Shown: piece by piece, positions 50,742 to 60,419 of the stretch
How the letters are laid out: the number at the start of each line of letters is the position of its first letter
Numbering within the stretch: position 1 is the stretch's first letter
Assembly (NCBI GenBank): GCA_903859815.1
Contig: CAIOOA010000101.1
Coordinates: 1-63,327, forward strand
From: an uncultured Methylococcaceae bacterium
GTDB lineage: Bacteria; Pseudomonadota; Gammaproteobacteria; Methylococcales; Methylococcaceae
Direction of reading: 5' to 3'
Length of the DNA stretch: 63,327 bases
Notes under the pieces: generated by a model
Seen by the model: the letters and a program-made list of their open reading frames with translations, nothing else
The model's database searches: none
What the model was told of the DNA's origin: nothing
Program-made: the position numbers and the translations under genes

Positions 50742-51542
50742 TTAGAAGCTGTGATCCGACCCCGGAAAACTCCCTTCCCGGACTGCTTCAACATAAGCCC
50801 GGATTGCTGAGGGAATATTGTCCTCCCCACTCATGAAATCCTTCACAAACCGGGGGCGCTTGCCAAACCCCAAGCCCAGCAGGTCATGCAGCACCAACAC
50901 CTGACCATCGCAGCCAGCCCCCGCGCCGATGCCAATTACCGGGATGTCCAAAGCACTCGCCACTTCCTCCCCCAATGTGGCAGGCACGCATTCAATAACC
51001 AACAGGTCGGCCCCAGCTTCTTGCAATAGCAGTGCATCTTCCAGCAGGGTTTGGGCGGCACGGTCTTCCCGGCCTTGCACCAAATATCCCCCCAATTGGT
51101 GAATGGATTGCGGCAGCAATCCGAGATGGCCGCAAACCGGTATGCCTTGATCCGCCAGAAAGTGGACGGTGTCCACCCGGTTGCGTCCACCCTCTAGCTT
51201 GACCATTTGCGCACGGCCTTCACGTATCAGTCGCGCAGCGTTATCGGCGGCCCGTTCTGGGGTGGGATAGCTCATGAATGGCAAATCAGCCAGTAACAAG
51301 GGACGCTTGGCGCCCTGTGCCACGCAACGCGAGTGGTAAACCATGTCATCCATGGTTGTGGACAGTGTGGTGGAATTGCCTTGTATTACCATGCCCAAGG
51401 AATCGCCAATGAGGATGACATCCACCCCTGCCTCATCCAGCACTTGGGCAAAAAGGGCGTCATAGGCGGTCAGGACGACGATTTTCTCGCCCCTTGACTT
51501 CATCTGCGATAATTCAGGGACGGTAATGACTGGACTAGCCAT
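50742..51542 (-). CDS. panB: 3-methyl-2-oxobutanoate hydroxymethyltransferase
   Basis: A 266-residue PanB. KIVVLTAYDALFAQVLDEAG is near 20-39, DVILIGDSLGMVIQGNSTTL near 40-59 carries the metal-binding Asp, and GHLGLLPQSIHQLGGY is near 137-152 (the glycine-rich PanB loop). VIGIGAGAGCDGQVLVLHDLLG near 202-222 (recognised by GIGAGAGCDGQVLV) follows. It makes 2-dehydropantoate for coenzyme A synthesis. It overlaps folK by 8 bases. The usual panC and panD are not downstream: the next gene in that direction is the convergent transaldolase, so pantothenate genes are split here. Confidence 0.97.
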   Translation of the reverse strand: MASPVITVPELSQMKSRGEKIVVLTAYDALFAQVLDEAGVDVILIGDSLGMVIQGNSTTLSTTMDDMVYHSRCVAQGAKRPLLLADLPFMSYPTPERAADNAARLIREGRAQMVKLEGGRNRVDTVHFLADQGIPVCGHLGLLPQSIHQLGGYLVQGREDRAAQTLLEDALLLQEAGADLLVIECVPATLGEEVASALDIPVIGIGAGAGCDGQVLVLHDLLGLGFGKRPRFVKDFMSGEDNIPSAIRAYVEAVREGSFPGSDHSF

Positions 51543-52032
51543 GGTTGATGGACTCCAAACCTCGCTTGGGGCAGGCGGCGACGAGATCGCGCAAAACGCC
51601 GATTCCTGGAATAGTCATATTGGGCGGAGCAATTTCTGCCATTGGATGCAATACGAATTCACGTTCGGATAACCCTGCATGAGGAACAGTCAAGTACTCG
51701 TCAGCAAACGCTTCCACTCCGTAGGTCAGCAAATCCAAATCCAAGGTGCGCGGCCCCCAGCGCTGACCGTTGCGAACCCTGCCATGAGAATGTTCAATTT
51801 GTTGCAAAGCCTTCAGTAAATCGTGGGGAGTTAGGGAGGTTTCCACCGCCATGACCGCATTGATGAAATCAGGCTGATCGATGTTGCCCATCGGAGTGCT
51901 GCGATAATAACTGGAAAAGGCAATTTCCCTGACTCCAGGGACTTCACCGATGGCCTTGCGCGCTGAAAACAGCAATTCCAAGGTATTGTCTAGATTGCCG
52001 CCCAAGCCAATATAAGCAATGGTCAATGTCAT
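51535..52032 (-). CDS. folK: 6-hydroxymethyl-7,8-dihydropterin pyrophosphokinase
   Basis: A 165-residue HPPK. YIGLGGNLDNTLE is near residues 7-19, SSYYRSTPMGNIDQPDFINA is near 41-60, and RWGPRTLDLDLLTYG near 92-106 holds the paired Mg-binding aspartates. It makes the pyrophosphorylated pterin for folate synthesis. It begins 3 bases after pcnB ends and overlaps panB, so pcnB-folK-panB are one operon, as in many gammaproteobacteria. Confidence 0.97.
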   Translation of the reverse strand: MTLTIAYIGLGGNLDNTLELLFSARKAIGEVPGVREIAFSSYYRSTPMGNIDQPDFINAVMAVETSLTPHDLLKALQQIEHSHGRVRNGQRWGPRTLDLDLLTYGVEAFADEYLTVPHAGLSEREFVLHPMAEIAPPNMTIPGIGVLRDLVAACPKRGLESINHG

Positions 52033-52035
52033 CGG

Positions 52036-53397
52036 TCAGGTTTCCTTTTTGGCCTTTGGCTTTCTAGGGCCGCGACGGCGCGTGCCAGATCGGCGCGCCC
52101 CGGTACGCAATCCGTTGCTGCCCTCGCGGGTCATAACTTTCCGATCAGCTTCATCCGCACCTTGGAACCGAGTCCACCAGTTGGCAAGCTCCGGTTCGGC
52201 TTCGCCAGTTTCGGCTCTTAGCACTAGAAAATCATACGCTGCTCGAAAACGCGGATGGCCGATCAATTTGAACGGCCTAAGCCCCTTGATGCGTTCCAAG
52301 CGGGGTTGCAAAGTCCAGACCTCTCGCATGGTCAGGCTGATGGAGCGCGGAATGGCAACACTACGGACTTGACGGTTTAAGACTTCGGAAGCTGCCTCCT
52401 GATAGGCATACACATCTGTGTCACCCTTTTTCATTTTGGCATTGGCGAGAATACGCACCGGCTCCCAAAGCAAAGCGGCAAACAAGAAAAACGGTGCAAC
52501 CCCTTTGTTTTGCTGGATACGCTCATCGGTGCGCTCAAGAACCTTGGCTAAAAACACCAACGGGAAATCATCAGCCTCCCTTGCTAGGCTTTGTTCAGTT
52601 TCTGGAAACAATAAGCCAAACAGTTTGTAGTGGCGTAATTCTTCGAACGTCTGCAAGGAGTAGCCAGAAAGCAGCAGTTTGATGACTTCGTCAAACAAAC
52701 GTGCCGAAGGGATGCCCTCCAATAAATGCGCCAGCCTTGGCATAGGCTCTGCGCAACTGGGGTGAATAGTGAAACCCAATTTCACGGCAAAGCGAATGGC
52801 CCTCAGCATACGCACCGGGTCCTCGCGGTAACGTTGCTCGGGGTCGCCGATCAGGCGGAGAATGCCCGCCTTGTGATCGTCCATGCCGCCGACGAAATCC
52901 AGCACGGAAAAGTCATGGATGCTGTAATACAGTGCATTGACGGTGAAGTCGCGTCGCCAGGCATCTTCTTCGATGTTGCCATAAATGTTGTCACGCAGGA
53001 TTCGTCCGTCCCGTCCATGTTGGCGGTTGCCCTCACCATCGTCGTTCAATCCTCTAAAGGTGGCGACTTCGACGATCTCATCCCCGAAGTGGACATGAGC
53101 AAGGCGAAAACGTCTGCCAATGAGTCGGCAATTGCGGAAAACAGCACGAATCTCATCGGGATGGGCATCGGTCACCACATCAAAATCTTTGGGTTCGCGC
53201 CCTAAGAGCAAGTCGCGTACACAACCACCCACCAAATACGCCTGATAATTCGCTTTGCGCAGACGGTACAACACCTTGAGCGCATTATCGCTGATGAGGG
53301 CACGTGAAATGACATGCTCGGATCGTGCATAAATCCTAGCCGATGGCATTGCGGGTTCCATTGGCTCAGTGGACGGTGTTTGCCGAGGCCGGAACAA
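52036..53397 (-). CDS. pcnB: Poly(A) polymerase I
   Basis: A 453-residue class II nucleotidyltransferase. YLVGGCVRDLLLGREPKDFD near 55-74 has the GG and D(x)D catalytic signature, RRFRLAHVHFGDEIVEVATF near 96-115 has the third Asp region, and RRDFTVNALYYSI near 149-161 is the tRNA-nucleotidyltransferase-family core. RYREDPVRMLRAIRFAVKLG near 189-208 follows. The C-terminus is very basic (RRSGTRRRGPRKPKAKKE), as in PcnB. It adds 3' poly(A) tails to RNA for decay. The first codon is a TTG (53397); an ATG at 53361 (MEPAMPSARIY) is a more likely start. Confidence 0.95.
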   Translation of the reverse strand: MFRPRQTPSTEPMEPAMPSARIYARSEHVISRALISDNALKVLYRLRKANYQAYLVGGCVRDLLLGREPKDFDVVTDAHPDEIRAVFRNCRLIGRRFRLAHVHFGDEIVEVATFRGLNDDGEGNRQHGRDGRILRDNIYGNIEEDAWRRDFTVNALYYSIHDFSVLDFVGGMDDHKAGILRLIGDPEQRYREDPVRMLRAIRFAVKLGFTIHPSCAEPMPRLAHLLEGIPSARLFDEVIKLLLSGYSLQTFEELRHYKLFGLLFPETEQSLAREADDFPLVFLAKVLERTDERIQQNKGVAPFFLFAALLWEPVRILANAKMKKGDTDVYAYQEAASEVLNRQVRSVAIPRSISLTMREVWTLQPRLERIKGLRPFKLIGHPRFRAAYDFLVLRAETGEAEPELANWWTRFQGADEADRKVMTREGSNGLRTGARRSGTRRRGPRKPKAKKET

Positions 53398-53585
53398 ATT
53401 GTGGATAAAGTCGAGGATAGGCAGTGGAGTTTTCTAAGGCTTAAGTTAAAGGAATTGCGAAATATTACCCTACACTGACGAGAGTCTCAAATCCATGGGA
53501 TAAATTTCTGTATTTTTGGTTATTTTTAGGTGGCTAGGTTTAGCTGTCAAGCCATTTTAGGCTGCTCACTTTATGCTATTTTCAT

Positions 53586-53628
53586 TGTAAACACGCTATT
53601 AGTACACAGATTTTTCCTTGTGTTTACA
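53586..53628. terminator. Inverted repeat downstream of kdpC
   Basis: TGTAAACAC at 53586-53594 and GTGTTTACA at 53620-53628 form a 9-base perfect stem with a 25-base loop, 22 bases beyond the kdpC stop. It may be a terminator for the kdp operon or a binding site. No clear T tract follows on the minus side. Confidence 0.35.
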
Positions 53629-53649
53629 TCCGGGTGCAACATTACAGAG

Positions 53650-54228
53650 TCATCGGGTTTTCCCATCCAAGGCCATGTTTAAACGTAACACATTCACCCT
53701 AGGTTCACCTAAAATGAACCATTGACGGGGTTCGGTGTTGGCTTTGATTAAGGCGTGAAGCGTATGAATAGGCATTTTCCTAGCTTTGGCAACCCGGTTG
53801 GTTTGATAAAACGCCGCGGCCAGACTGATATGGGGGTCCAAACCGCTGGCTGAGGAGGTGATTAAGTCCACCGGGATTGGCAAACGATTGTCAGGGTCGG
53901 CCACCCGCAATGCTTCAATCCTCGCCTTGACGGACTCCATCAAGGCGGGATTGGTTGGGCCTAGGTTGGAGCCGCTAGAAGCACCTGCATTATAGGAGTA
54001 GGGAGAGGTGGCAGAGGGCCGTCCCCAAAAATATTTTGGATCGCTGAATGCTTGCCCAATCAGCGCCGAACCTAGAGGCTCGCCTTGATTGCCAGTGATT
54101 AAGCTGCCGTTTGCTTGCACGGGAAACAGTAGTTTGGCCAGACCAGTCACAGCAAAGGGGTAAGCCACGCCGGTTATCACCGTCCAGACCAGCAGCATTA
54201 AACCGGCAGAGATTAATTGCTTCTTCAT
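53650..54228 (-). CDS. kdpC: Potassium-transporting ATPase subunit KdpC
   Basis: A 192-residue KdpC. One N-terminal membrane helix (ISAGLMLLVWTVITGVAYPF) is followed by GSALIGQAFSDPKYFWGRPS and YNAGASSGSNLGPTNPALME near 80-99. ASGLDPHISLAAAFYQ with VDLITSSASGLDPH near 128-145 is the conserved KdpC core. It is the small accessory subunit that stabilises the KdpFABC P-type ATPase complex. It begins 3 bases after kdpB. Length is normal. Confidence 0.97.
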   Translation of the reverse strand: MKKQLISAGLMLLVWTVITGVAYPFAVTGLAKLLFPVQANGSLITGNQGEPLGSALIGQAFSDPKYFWGRPSATSPYSYNAGASSGSNLGPTNPALMESVKARIEALRVADPDNRLPIPVDLITSSASGLDPHISLAAAFYQTNRVAKARKMPIHTLHALIKANTEPRQWFILGEPRVNVLRLNMALDGKTR

Positions 54229-54230
54229 GG

Positions 54231-56303
54231 CTAAACTAACCCCATGGCAACCAGAATCATATCAATCAACTTGATGCCGATAAATGGCACGATCAATCCT
54301 CCAAGCCCATAAATTAACAAATTATTTTGCAGCAACTTGTCCGCTCCGACAGGTTTGTACCGAATACCTTTCAAGGCCAATGGAATGAGGGCGACAATAA
54401 TCAAGGCATTGAAAATAACGGCGGACAAGATGGCGCTGGAATGGGTTGCCAAACCCATGACATTGAGTTTATTCAGTACAGGATAAGTGGTGGCAAATGC
54501 GGCCGGTATTATGGCGAAATACTTGGCGACATCGTTGGCTATGCTGAACGTGGTCAATGCACCCCGAGTCATCAGCATTTGCTTGCCAGTTTCCACAATT
54601 TCGATCAGTTTGGTGGGGTTTGAATCCAAGTCGACCATATTGCCGGCTTCCTTTGCCGCCTGAGTACCGCTATTCATCGCCACCGCCACATCTGCTTGGG
54701 CGAGCGCAGGTGCATCGTTAGTGCCGTCCCCGGTCATTGCCACTAAGCGACCGTCGGCTTGATGCTGACGGATCAACCTAAGCTTCATTTCGGGCGTGGC
54801 CTCGGCCAAAAAGTCATCAACCCCCGCCTCGGCGGCAATGGCAGCGGCAGTCAATCGATTATCGCCAGTAATCATGATGGTTTTGATGCCCATTTGACGC
54901 AATTCTGCAAAACGTTCCTTGATGCCGCCCTTGACGATGTCTTTAAGTTCGATGACTCCGAGCGCACGGAAGTTATCCGCAACCACTAAGGGTGTACTGC
55001 CCCTCCTAGCCACATCCCCCGCAATGTTGCGGATGTCGTCCGGGAATTTGCCGCTTTGTTGTTGCACATAAGCGCGGATGGAATCGACGGCCCCCTTGCG
55101 TATTTGCCGGCCTTCCAAGTTGACCCCGCTCATGCGAGTTTGAGCGCTAAAATGGACGAAGGTTGCGCCTAGGGAATGCACATCACGCTCCCGGAACCCG
55201 AATTTCTGCTTTGCCAACACCACGATGCTGCGTCCTTCCGGGGTTTCATCCGATAGTGAGGCCAATTGAGCAGCATCCGCCAATTCAGTTTCACTCACGC
55301 CTTGCACAGGAATGAATGCCGCTGCCTGACGATTGCCTAGGGTGATTGTGCCGGTCTTGTCAAGCAACAGCACATCGACATCGCCCGCCGCTTCGACGGC
55401 TCGACCTGAAGTAGCGATGACATTTTTTTGCATCATGCGACCAATGCCGGCCACGCCAATTGCCGACAACAGGCCGCCGATGGTGGTAGGGATTAGGCAG
55501 ACGAGTAAAGCGACCAGTACCGTCAGGCTGATGGGTTGCCCTTCTTTGGCTGTTTCCACGCTATAGATCGAGAAAGGCAGTAGAGTGACGGTTGCCAATA
55601 GGAAAACCAGGCTCAGGGTCACCAGCAATATGGTCAGCGCGATTTCGTTCGGTGTTTTCTGGCGTTTGGCCCCTTCCACCATGGCAATCATTCGATCTAG
55701 GAAAGTTTCGCCCGGATTGACGCTAATTCGCACCACTAACCAATCGGACAATACGCGAGTGCCGCCAGTGACCGAGCTGAAATCTCCACCGGATTCGCGG
55801 ATTACCGGGGCGCTCTCCCCAGTGATTGCGCTTTCGTCCACCGAGGCGACCCCTTCGATCACGTCGCCATCACCGGGAATATAATCGCCCGCTTCCACCA
55901 ACACCACATCATTACGACGTAAACTTGATCCCTCCACTGGGATGATTGCACTGCCATGGTGTGGCTCAGCCAATTTCTTGGCGGAAATGTCTCGCTTTGC
56001 TCTGCGCAGAAAAGCAGCTTGCGCTTTGCTTCGCCCTTCGGCCATGGCTTCGGCGAAGTTAGCGAACAACACGGTGAACCACAACCATAAGTTCACTGCC
56101 AGAATAAAACCGGGCTGTCCCTCGCTTAAACCCACCAAGGCTTGTATCCACAAGATAGTCGTCAACAGGCTTCCGCAATAAACGACAAACATGACTGGAT
56201 TTTTCCATTGTTGCTTGGGGGCAAGTTTACGGAACGACTCGATAACTGCCGCCTGCAACAGTTTTCGATCCAGCATGGAATTGGAAACATTCATATTGCC
56301 CAT
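54231..56303 (-). CDS. kdpB: Potassium-transporting ATPase ATP-binding subunit KdpB
   Basis: A 690-residue P-type ATPase. TGES is in [12 protein letters not shown] near residue 160, and [14 protein letters not shown] with the phosphorylated Asp is near 315. [19 protein letters not shown] is near 470 and [20 protein letters not shown] near 520-540. KdpB lacks its own ion path and works with the KdpA channel for high-affinity K+ uptake. The frame is open 82 codons further (to 56549), but ATG 56303 has AAGGGGA directly upstream and fits the family start (MGNMNVSN). That leaves a 26-base gap from kdpA. Confidence 0.98.
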   Translation of the reverse strand: MGNMNVSNSMLDRKLLQAAVIESFRKLAPKQQWKNPVMFVVYCGSLLTTILWIQALVGLSEGQPGFILAVNLWLWFTVLFANFAEAMAEGRSKAQAAFLRRAKRDISAKKLAEPHHGSAIIPVEGSSLRRNDVVLVEAGDYIPGDGDVIEGVASVDESAITGESAPVIRESGGDFSSVTGGTRVLSDWLVVRISVNPGETFLDRMIAMVEGAKRQKTPNEIALTILLVTLSLVFLLATVTLLPFSIYSVETAKEGQPISLTVLVALLVCLIPTTIGGLLSAIGVAGIGRMMQKNVIATSGRAVEAAGDVDVLLLDKTGTITLGNRQAAAFIPVQGVSETELADAAQLASLSDETPEGRSIVVLAKQKFGFRERDVHSLGATFVHFSAQTRMSGVNLEGRQIRKGAVDSIRAYVQQQSGKFPDDIRNIAGDVARRGSTPLVVADNFRALGVIELKDIVKGGIKERFAELRQMGIKTIMITGDNRLTAAAIAAEAGVDDFLAEATPEMKLRLIRQHQADGRLVAMTGDGTNDAPALAQADVAVAMNSGTQAAKEAGNMVDLDSNPTKLIEIVETGKQMLMTRGALTTFSIANDVAKYFAIIPAAFATTYPVLNKLNVMGLATHSSAILSAVIFNALIIVALIPLALKGIRYKPVGADKLLQNNLLIYGLGGLIVPFIGIKLIDMILVAMGLV

Positions 56304-56329
56304 TACATTCCCCTTTACATCAGCATCGA

Positions 56330-58138
56330 CTAGGTCAAACCCAGCATGATGAGATGCTCGACAACCGGTCCTAGCGCTAGGGCGGGAACGAAAGTCAACG
56401 CACCGACCAATAACACTGTGGTGATTAATAACAACACGAACAAGGGCGTGTGGGTCGGTAATGTGCCGTGGCCGAATGGCACAATTTTTTTCTCTGCCAA
56501 TGACCCGGCAATGGCCAGCACCGGGACTATTAGCCAATAACGTGAGCACAACATGCTCAAACCTAACAGGATATTGTAGAAAGCTGAGTTAGCCGACAAT
56601 CCGCCAAAGGCGCTGCCATTGTTGTTGCCAGCCGATGAAAAGGCATACAGGATTTCACTGAAGCCATGCGCTTCGGGGTTGAATACAGCGAGTTTGCCGG
56701 CATCGGCAAGCACCGCGACGGCTGTGCCACCCAAGACCAACAGCGGAGGGATGAGGATGACGATGGCGGCCATTTTCATCTCATAGGCTTCGATCTTTTT
56801 TCCTAGGTATTCTGGTGTCCGGCCTATCATCAAGCCGGCCACGAACACCGCGATGATGGCAAAAACGAGCATACCGTAAAGCCCTGAGCCAACCCCGCCA
56901 AAAATCACCTCGCCTAGTTGCATTAACCACATCGGGACCATGCCGCCAATGGGCGTGAATGAATCCAGCATGGCATTCACAGAACCGTTGGAAGCCGCCG
57001 TGGTTGCCACGGCCCATAGCGATGAATTGGCAATGCCAAAACGAACCTCTTTTCCTTCCATATTGCCGCCCGATTGGAAGCTGGAGGCAGCTTGGTCCAC
57101 CCCCAATGCTGACAACTGCGGGTTGCCGATTTGCTCGGCGTTGACAGTGACAGCCACCAAGGTAACGAAGACTAAACTCATCGCCGCCAAAATGGCCCAC
57201 CCTTGCCTTGTATCACCCACCATGGTTCCAAACGTGTGGCAGAGGGCTGCGGGAATCAGCAGGATCGCCAGCATTTCCAGAAAATTAGACAGGGGTGTTG
57301 GATTTTCAAACGGATGGGCGGAATTGACATTGAAAAAACCGCCACCATTCGTGCCGAGTTGTTTAATGGCGATCTGCGATGCCGCCGGACCCAAAGCCAA
57401 GGTTTGTTCACGCACTTCCAAAGTCTCCATGACCGTATTTCCTCCCTCGTCCTTCCATGTCTGTCCATTGGCATCAAGCTTGGGCTGGGTAAGCTCAAGT
57501 TTTTCGGTTAAAGGGATGGTTTGATAGGGGTTAAAGGTTTGCACCACACCTTGCCCTACGAGTGCCAAGCTCCAAAGCAAAGATAAAGGAAGCAGAATAT
57601 AGAGTATGCTACGGGTAAGGTCCACCCAAAAATTGCCTAGGGTATTCGAGTTGCGGCGGGTAAACCCACGGCTGAAAGCTGCCAGCACGGCCATGCCGGT
57701 GGCGGCAGAAAGGAAATTTTGCACGGTGAGTCCAAGCATTTGGGTCAGATAGCTCATGGTCAACTCGCCGCTATAAGCCTGCCAATTGGTGTTGGTGGCA
57801 AAGCTGATTGCTGTGTTGAAAGCCAAATCTGGATTGACATCGGGCAACTGCTGGGGATTGAAAGGTAAGATGGATTGAAGTCTTTGCAGCGTGAAAACCG
57901 ACAGAATGCCTAGCAGATTGAAAGCCAGAACTGCAATGGCATAATCCGTCCAACGCATCTCTTCGTTAGGATTGATGCGGGATAGCCGGTAAATAAAATT
58001 TTCCACTGATGTCAACCAGCGATTGACTCCAATTGGCTGGTTTTGGTAAATGCATGCCATATACCAACCCAGCGGTTTCGCAAGCGTTAATAGGGTGAGC
58101 ATATAGATGGCAAACTGAGCTACAGCATTTTCGGTCAT
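56330..58138 (-). CDS. kdpA: Potassium-transporting ATPase subunit KdpA
   Basis: A 602-residue KdpA. The four pore-loop filter regions are visible: [14 protein letters not shown] near 112-125, [20 protein letters not shown] near 258-277, [20 protein letters not shown] near 375-394 and [15 protein letters not shown] near 497-511. It forms the K+ selective channel-like subunit. Its ATG overlaps the kdpF stop codon by one base (TAATG). No kdpD/kdpE regulator was seen near the operon. Confidence 0.98.
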   Translation of the reverse strand: MTENAVAQFAIYMLTLLTLAKPLGWYMACIYQNQPIGVNRWLTSVENFIYRLSRINPNEEMRWTDYAIAVLAFNLLGILSVFTLQRLQSILPFNPQQLPDVNPDLAFNTAISFATNTNWQAYSGELTMSYLTQMLGLTVQNFLSAATGMAVLAAFSRGFTRRNSNTLGNFWVDLTRSILYILLPLSLLWSLALVGQGVVQTFNPYQTIPLTEKLELTQPKLDANGQTWKDEGGNTVMETLEVREQTLALGPAASQIAIKQLGTNGGGFFNVNSAHPFENPTPLSNFLEMLAILLIPAALCHTFGTMVGDTRQGWAILAAMSLVFVTLVAVTVNAEQIGNPQLSALGVDQAASSFQSGGNMEGKEVRFGIANSSLWAVATTAASNGSVNAMLDSFTPIGGMVPMWLMQLGEVIFGGVGSGLYGMLVFAIIAVFVAGLMIGRTPEYLGKKIEAYEMKMAAIVILIPPLLVLGGTAVAVLADAGKLAVFNPEAHGFSEILYAFSSAGNNNGSAFGGLSANSAFYNILLGLSMLCSRYWLIVPVLAIAGSLAEKKIVPFGHGTLPTHTPLFVLLLITTVLLVGALTFVPALALGPVVEHLIMLGLT

Positions 58139-58227
58139 TAGAATTTCTCCGGGTAGAACAGTGCGACCAGCAGATAAATGAAAATTCCAAATGCCACCAG
58201 ACTACTGAGGAGATAAATCCAACTCAT
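58138..58227 (-). CDS. kdpF: K+-transporting ATPase small subunit KdpF
   Basis: A 29-residue protein reading MSWIYLLSSLVAFGIFIYLL with a VALFYPEKF end. This is the single-helix KdpF, which stabilises the KdpFABC complex in the membrane. Its TAA and the kdpA ATG share one base. Its ATG overlaps the stop of a further small ORF (ATGA). It is short enough to be missed by ordinary ORF calling. Confidence 0.95.
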   Translation of the reverse strand: MSWIYLLSSLVAFGIFIYLLVALFYPEKF

Positions 58228-58316
58228 GGCTTTATCCTAATTTTTTCCAAACGACTTATTATCCAGAGAGAAACTATAAAAAACATCAAGATTAAGGTCA
58301 GATAGATAATATCCAT
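58224..58316 (-). CDS. Unannotated 30-residue membrane ORF coupled to kdpF
   Basis: ATG 58316 begins a frame encoding MDIIYLTLILMFFIVSLWII with an SRLEKIRIKP tail, ending at TGA 58224-58226. That stop overlaps the kdpF start as ATGA. It is one hydrophobic helix with a positively charged tail, like other small partner proteins of membrane transporters, and small ORFs of this kind sit upstream of kdpF in other bacteria as well. The tight coupling suggests production with the Kdp proteins. The function is unknown; a second small stabilising subunit or a leader peptide are both possible. Confidence 0.65.
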   Translation of the reverse strand: MDIIYLTLILMFFIVSLWIISRLEKIRIKP

Positions 58317-58510
58317 TTCTGATGTCCTGTAAATGAAGGTTTAAACAAAAGCCCAAGCCTTATATCAGTTTTCAAGTGGAAAAGCTTCATATTTAAAGGT
58401 TTTTTTGTTTGGATAATCCTATCTCTTAAGCTTCATGATACCTTAAACCACAAAATGCAAAAGTGCTGTATAGAATCTATTCGAGGATATAAAAATAGTA
58501 TAAATTATGG

Positions 58511-59494
58511 TCATTTTGGCTTGATTTGTCTGGCTTTCAGATGTTTGAGTTCTTCAATTTTTTTGCCAAGCAGATTTTGCAGATTGTCATGATCTGTACG
58601 AAGATTTTGCACTTCGGTGCGTAATGCAATCAGTTCTTTATCCTTCTCAAAACCCGCTTGCACACCTTCCGACAACTGGCTGCGCAACCCATCAAGTTCT
58701 TTCAGCATACGTTCCTTTTCCGCTTTCACCGCCTTGAGTTCGCCACGTAGTTCTCCGGTTGATGTGGCTGCCGTATCCAGATAACCGTTCAAGGTGGCGA
58801 CATGCTGGCGTGAAAGGCTAAGCGCCTCTTCCAATCGGGCGATTTTCTCTTGCTCTTCCTGCTTTGCACGTTCCCGTTCTTCGGCGATGCGAGTCAAATG
58901 CCATGCATGGTCGCGGTCGAATTTTTCCTCCCACTCGGTTTGCTGGCGTTGTTGAGTGCGTTGGGTTTCCTCCAAGCTACCCGTCAAAGCGGCATTGGCT
59001 TCACGGGCCAAAGCCAGCGCTTGCAAAACTTGACCATGTTCCGCGTCTAGTTGCTTCTTCTCATCCTCGCGTTGTTGCAGCATGGCTCTTAAGTCCGCCC
59101 TATCCTGTTCTGACCTTTCCTTGTAGAGGGCGTATTCCTGTTGCACGGCTTGGCAAGTTGCCTCGGACTTGCCGACTAAAGCGTTAAGCTGAATTTTTTC
59201 CTCTGCCAAAGCCGCCTTTTCCTTGGCTAAGGTCAGTTGGGCCTCATCCACGGCCAAACGCCATAATGCAATGGTGGACTCCACCAAGCGCTCCGGCACA
59301 TCCGGTATGTCCAGGCGGCGAAGCGACTCAGCAGCCAAAGACTGTTTCCAATCTTTGATGGCCGGTGAGATGATGGCGGGTGAATTCGTGCCGATGTATT
59401 CGGCTACGGTTTTGACGGTGGGGTTGATTCCGCGTGTAGCAAGAACGCTACACGCTTCATAGGCGCGTTCGTAAGTATCAGTGACTTTGGGCAT
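58511..59494 (-). CDS. KfrA-like DNA-binding coiled-coil protein
   Basis: A 327-residue protein. An N-terminal helix-turn-helix-like domain of about 60 residues (YERAYEACSVLATRGINPTV, then VAEYIGTNSPAIISPAIKDW) matches the KfrA N-terminal domain known from plasmids. A very long coiled coil (about 90-320) rich in Glu, Gln and Lys follows, e.g. LEETQRTQQRQQTEWEEKF. KfrA is an autoregulated plasmid partition-associated protein that forms filaments. Here it lies on an apparent chromosome next to kdp, so its role is not obvious; nucleoid organisation or transcription control are possibilities. A plasmid or ICE origin is possible but not shown. Confidence 0.8.
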   Translation of the reverse strand: MPKVTDTYERAYEACSVLATRGINPTVKTVAEYIGTNSPAIISPAIKDWKQSLAAESLRRLDIPDVPERLVESTIALWRLAVDEAQLTLAKEKAALAEEKIQLNALVGKSEATCQAVQQEYALYKERSEQDRADLRAMLQQREDEKKQLDAEHGQVLQALALAREANAALTGSLEETQRTQQRQQTEWEEKFDRDHAWHLTRIAEERERAKQEEQEKIARLEEALSLSRQHVATLNGYLDTAATSTGELRGELKAVKAEKERMLKELDGLRSQLSEGVQAGFEKDKELIALRTEVQNLRTDHDNLQNLLGKKIEELKHLKARQIKPK

Positions 59495-59697
59495 GATGGC
59501 GATGATTTTCCTATATCAGTACGGCTGAAATATTTCGGCTTGATAATTGTCATGGTAAAACATAGAGTAAGGCAAGTAACCTGATTGAACTAGCCTTCAT
59601 TCAAGTCGAGGTGGGCCGACCTTCACCCCGACGCGGTTAGCAAGATCGAGTCGGTTTTGAGGCTCATTTTTTTCACAAATCAAGTAGGAAATACACA

Positions 59698-60348
59698 ATG
59701 ATTACACTTCATGGCTTTGCCATCAGCAACTACCATAACAAAATCAAACTGGTGCTATTGGAAAAAGGCATTCCATTCCGCGAAGAACTGACTTACCCAT
59801 CGCAGGAAGAAGCCTTTCTGAAGCGTTCCCCGCTGGGCAAAATCCCCTTTATTGAAACTGAGCACGGTTGCTTGTCTGAATCGCAAGCGATTCTGGAATA
59901 CTTGGAAGAAGCCTATCCTGAAAAGCCAGTTTACCCAACCAACTTGTTCGAGCGCGCCCGCAATCGGGAGCTGATTCAACACTTGGAATTGAACATCGAA
60001 CTGATCGCAAGACGCTTGTATAAAGAAGCCTATTTTGGCGGTTCAGTGTCGGACGAAACCAAGCAAGAAGTGAAGGAAAAAGTGGAAATGGGCTTGAAAG
60101 GCTTGGCCCAGTTAGCAAAATTTTCCCCCTACATTTTGGGAAGCGAACTCACTACGGCAGATTTCTTGGCTTGGGTACATTTTGGCACGTTTGGCCCGGC
60201 ATTGCAGATAATCTATGGCGAAGATTTGATTACCAAATACATTCCCGCCGTTTCCAGCTATATCGCCTTGATGGAAAGCCGCCCGCATGTGCAGAAAGTG
60301 GCTGCCGACCGTGCGATAGCGTTTGAAGCATTTATGAAAGGGAAATAA
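59698..60348 (+). CDS. Glutathione S-transferase family protein
   Basis: A 216-residue GST. The thioredoxin-like N-domain is MITLHGFAISNYHNKIKLVL near 1-20, with RSPLGKIPFIETEHG near 44 carrying the cis-Pro, and LSESQAILEYLEEAYP near 60-75. A helical C-domain follows, with ELTTADFLAWVHFGTFGPAL near 147-166. The usual catalytic Cys in the first helix is absent (SNYHN), so Ser or Tyr may serve. AAATACACA precedes ATG 59698, with AGTAGGAAA as a ribosome site. Its substrate is unknown. Confidence 0.9.
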   Translation: MITLHGFAISNYHNKIKLVLLEKGIPFREELTYPSQEEAFLKRSPLGKIPFIETEHGCLSESQAILEYLEEAYPEKPVYPTNLFERARNRELIQHLELNIELIARRLYKEAYFGGSVSDETKQEVKEKVEMGLKGLAQLAKFSPYILGSELTTADFLAWVHFGTFGPALQIIYGEDLITKYIPAVSSYIALMESRPHVQKVAADRAIAFEAFMKGK

Positions 60349-60419
60349 TCAATGCAGAACCGGACGGGGTAGGTGTTATCCCGTCCTTATCAAGCCCGAT
60401 GGAAACATGAGCAAATCTT

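Noticed and set aside
50630-50836. 68-codon forward frame before panB
   Set aside because: It overlaps the 3' end of panB antisense and has no recognisable features.
56304-56549. 82-codon N-terminal extension of kdpB
   Set aside because: It overlaps kdpA and is unlike KdpB; ATG 56303 has a good ribosome site.
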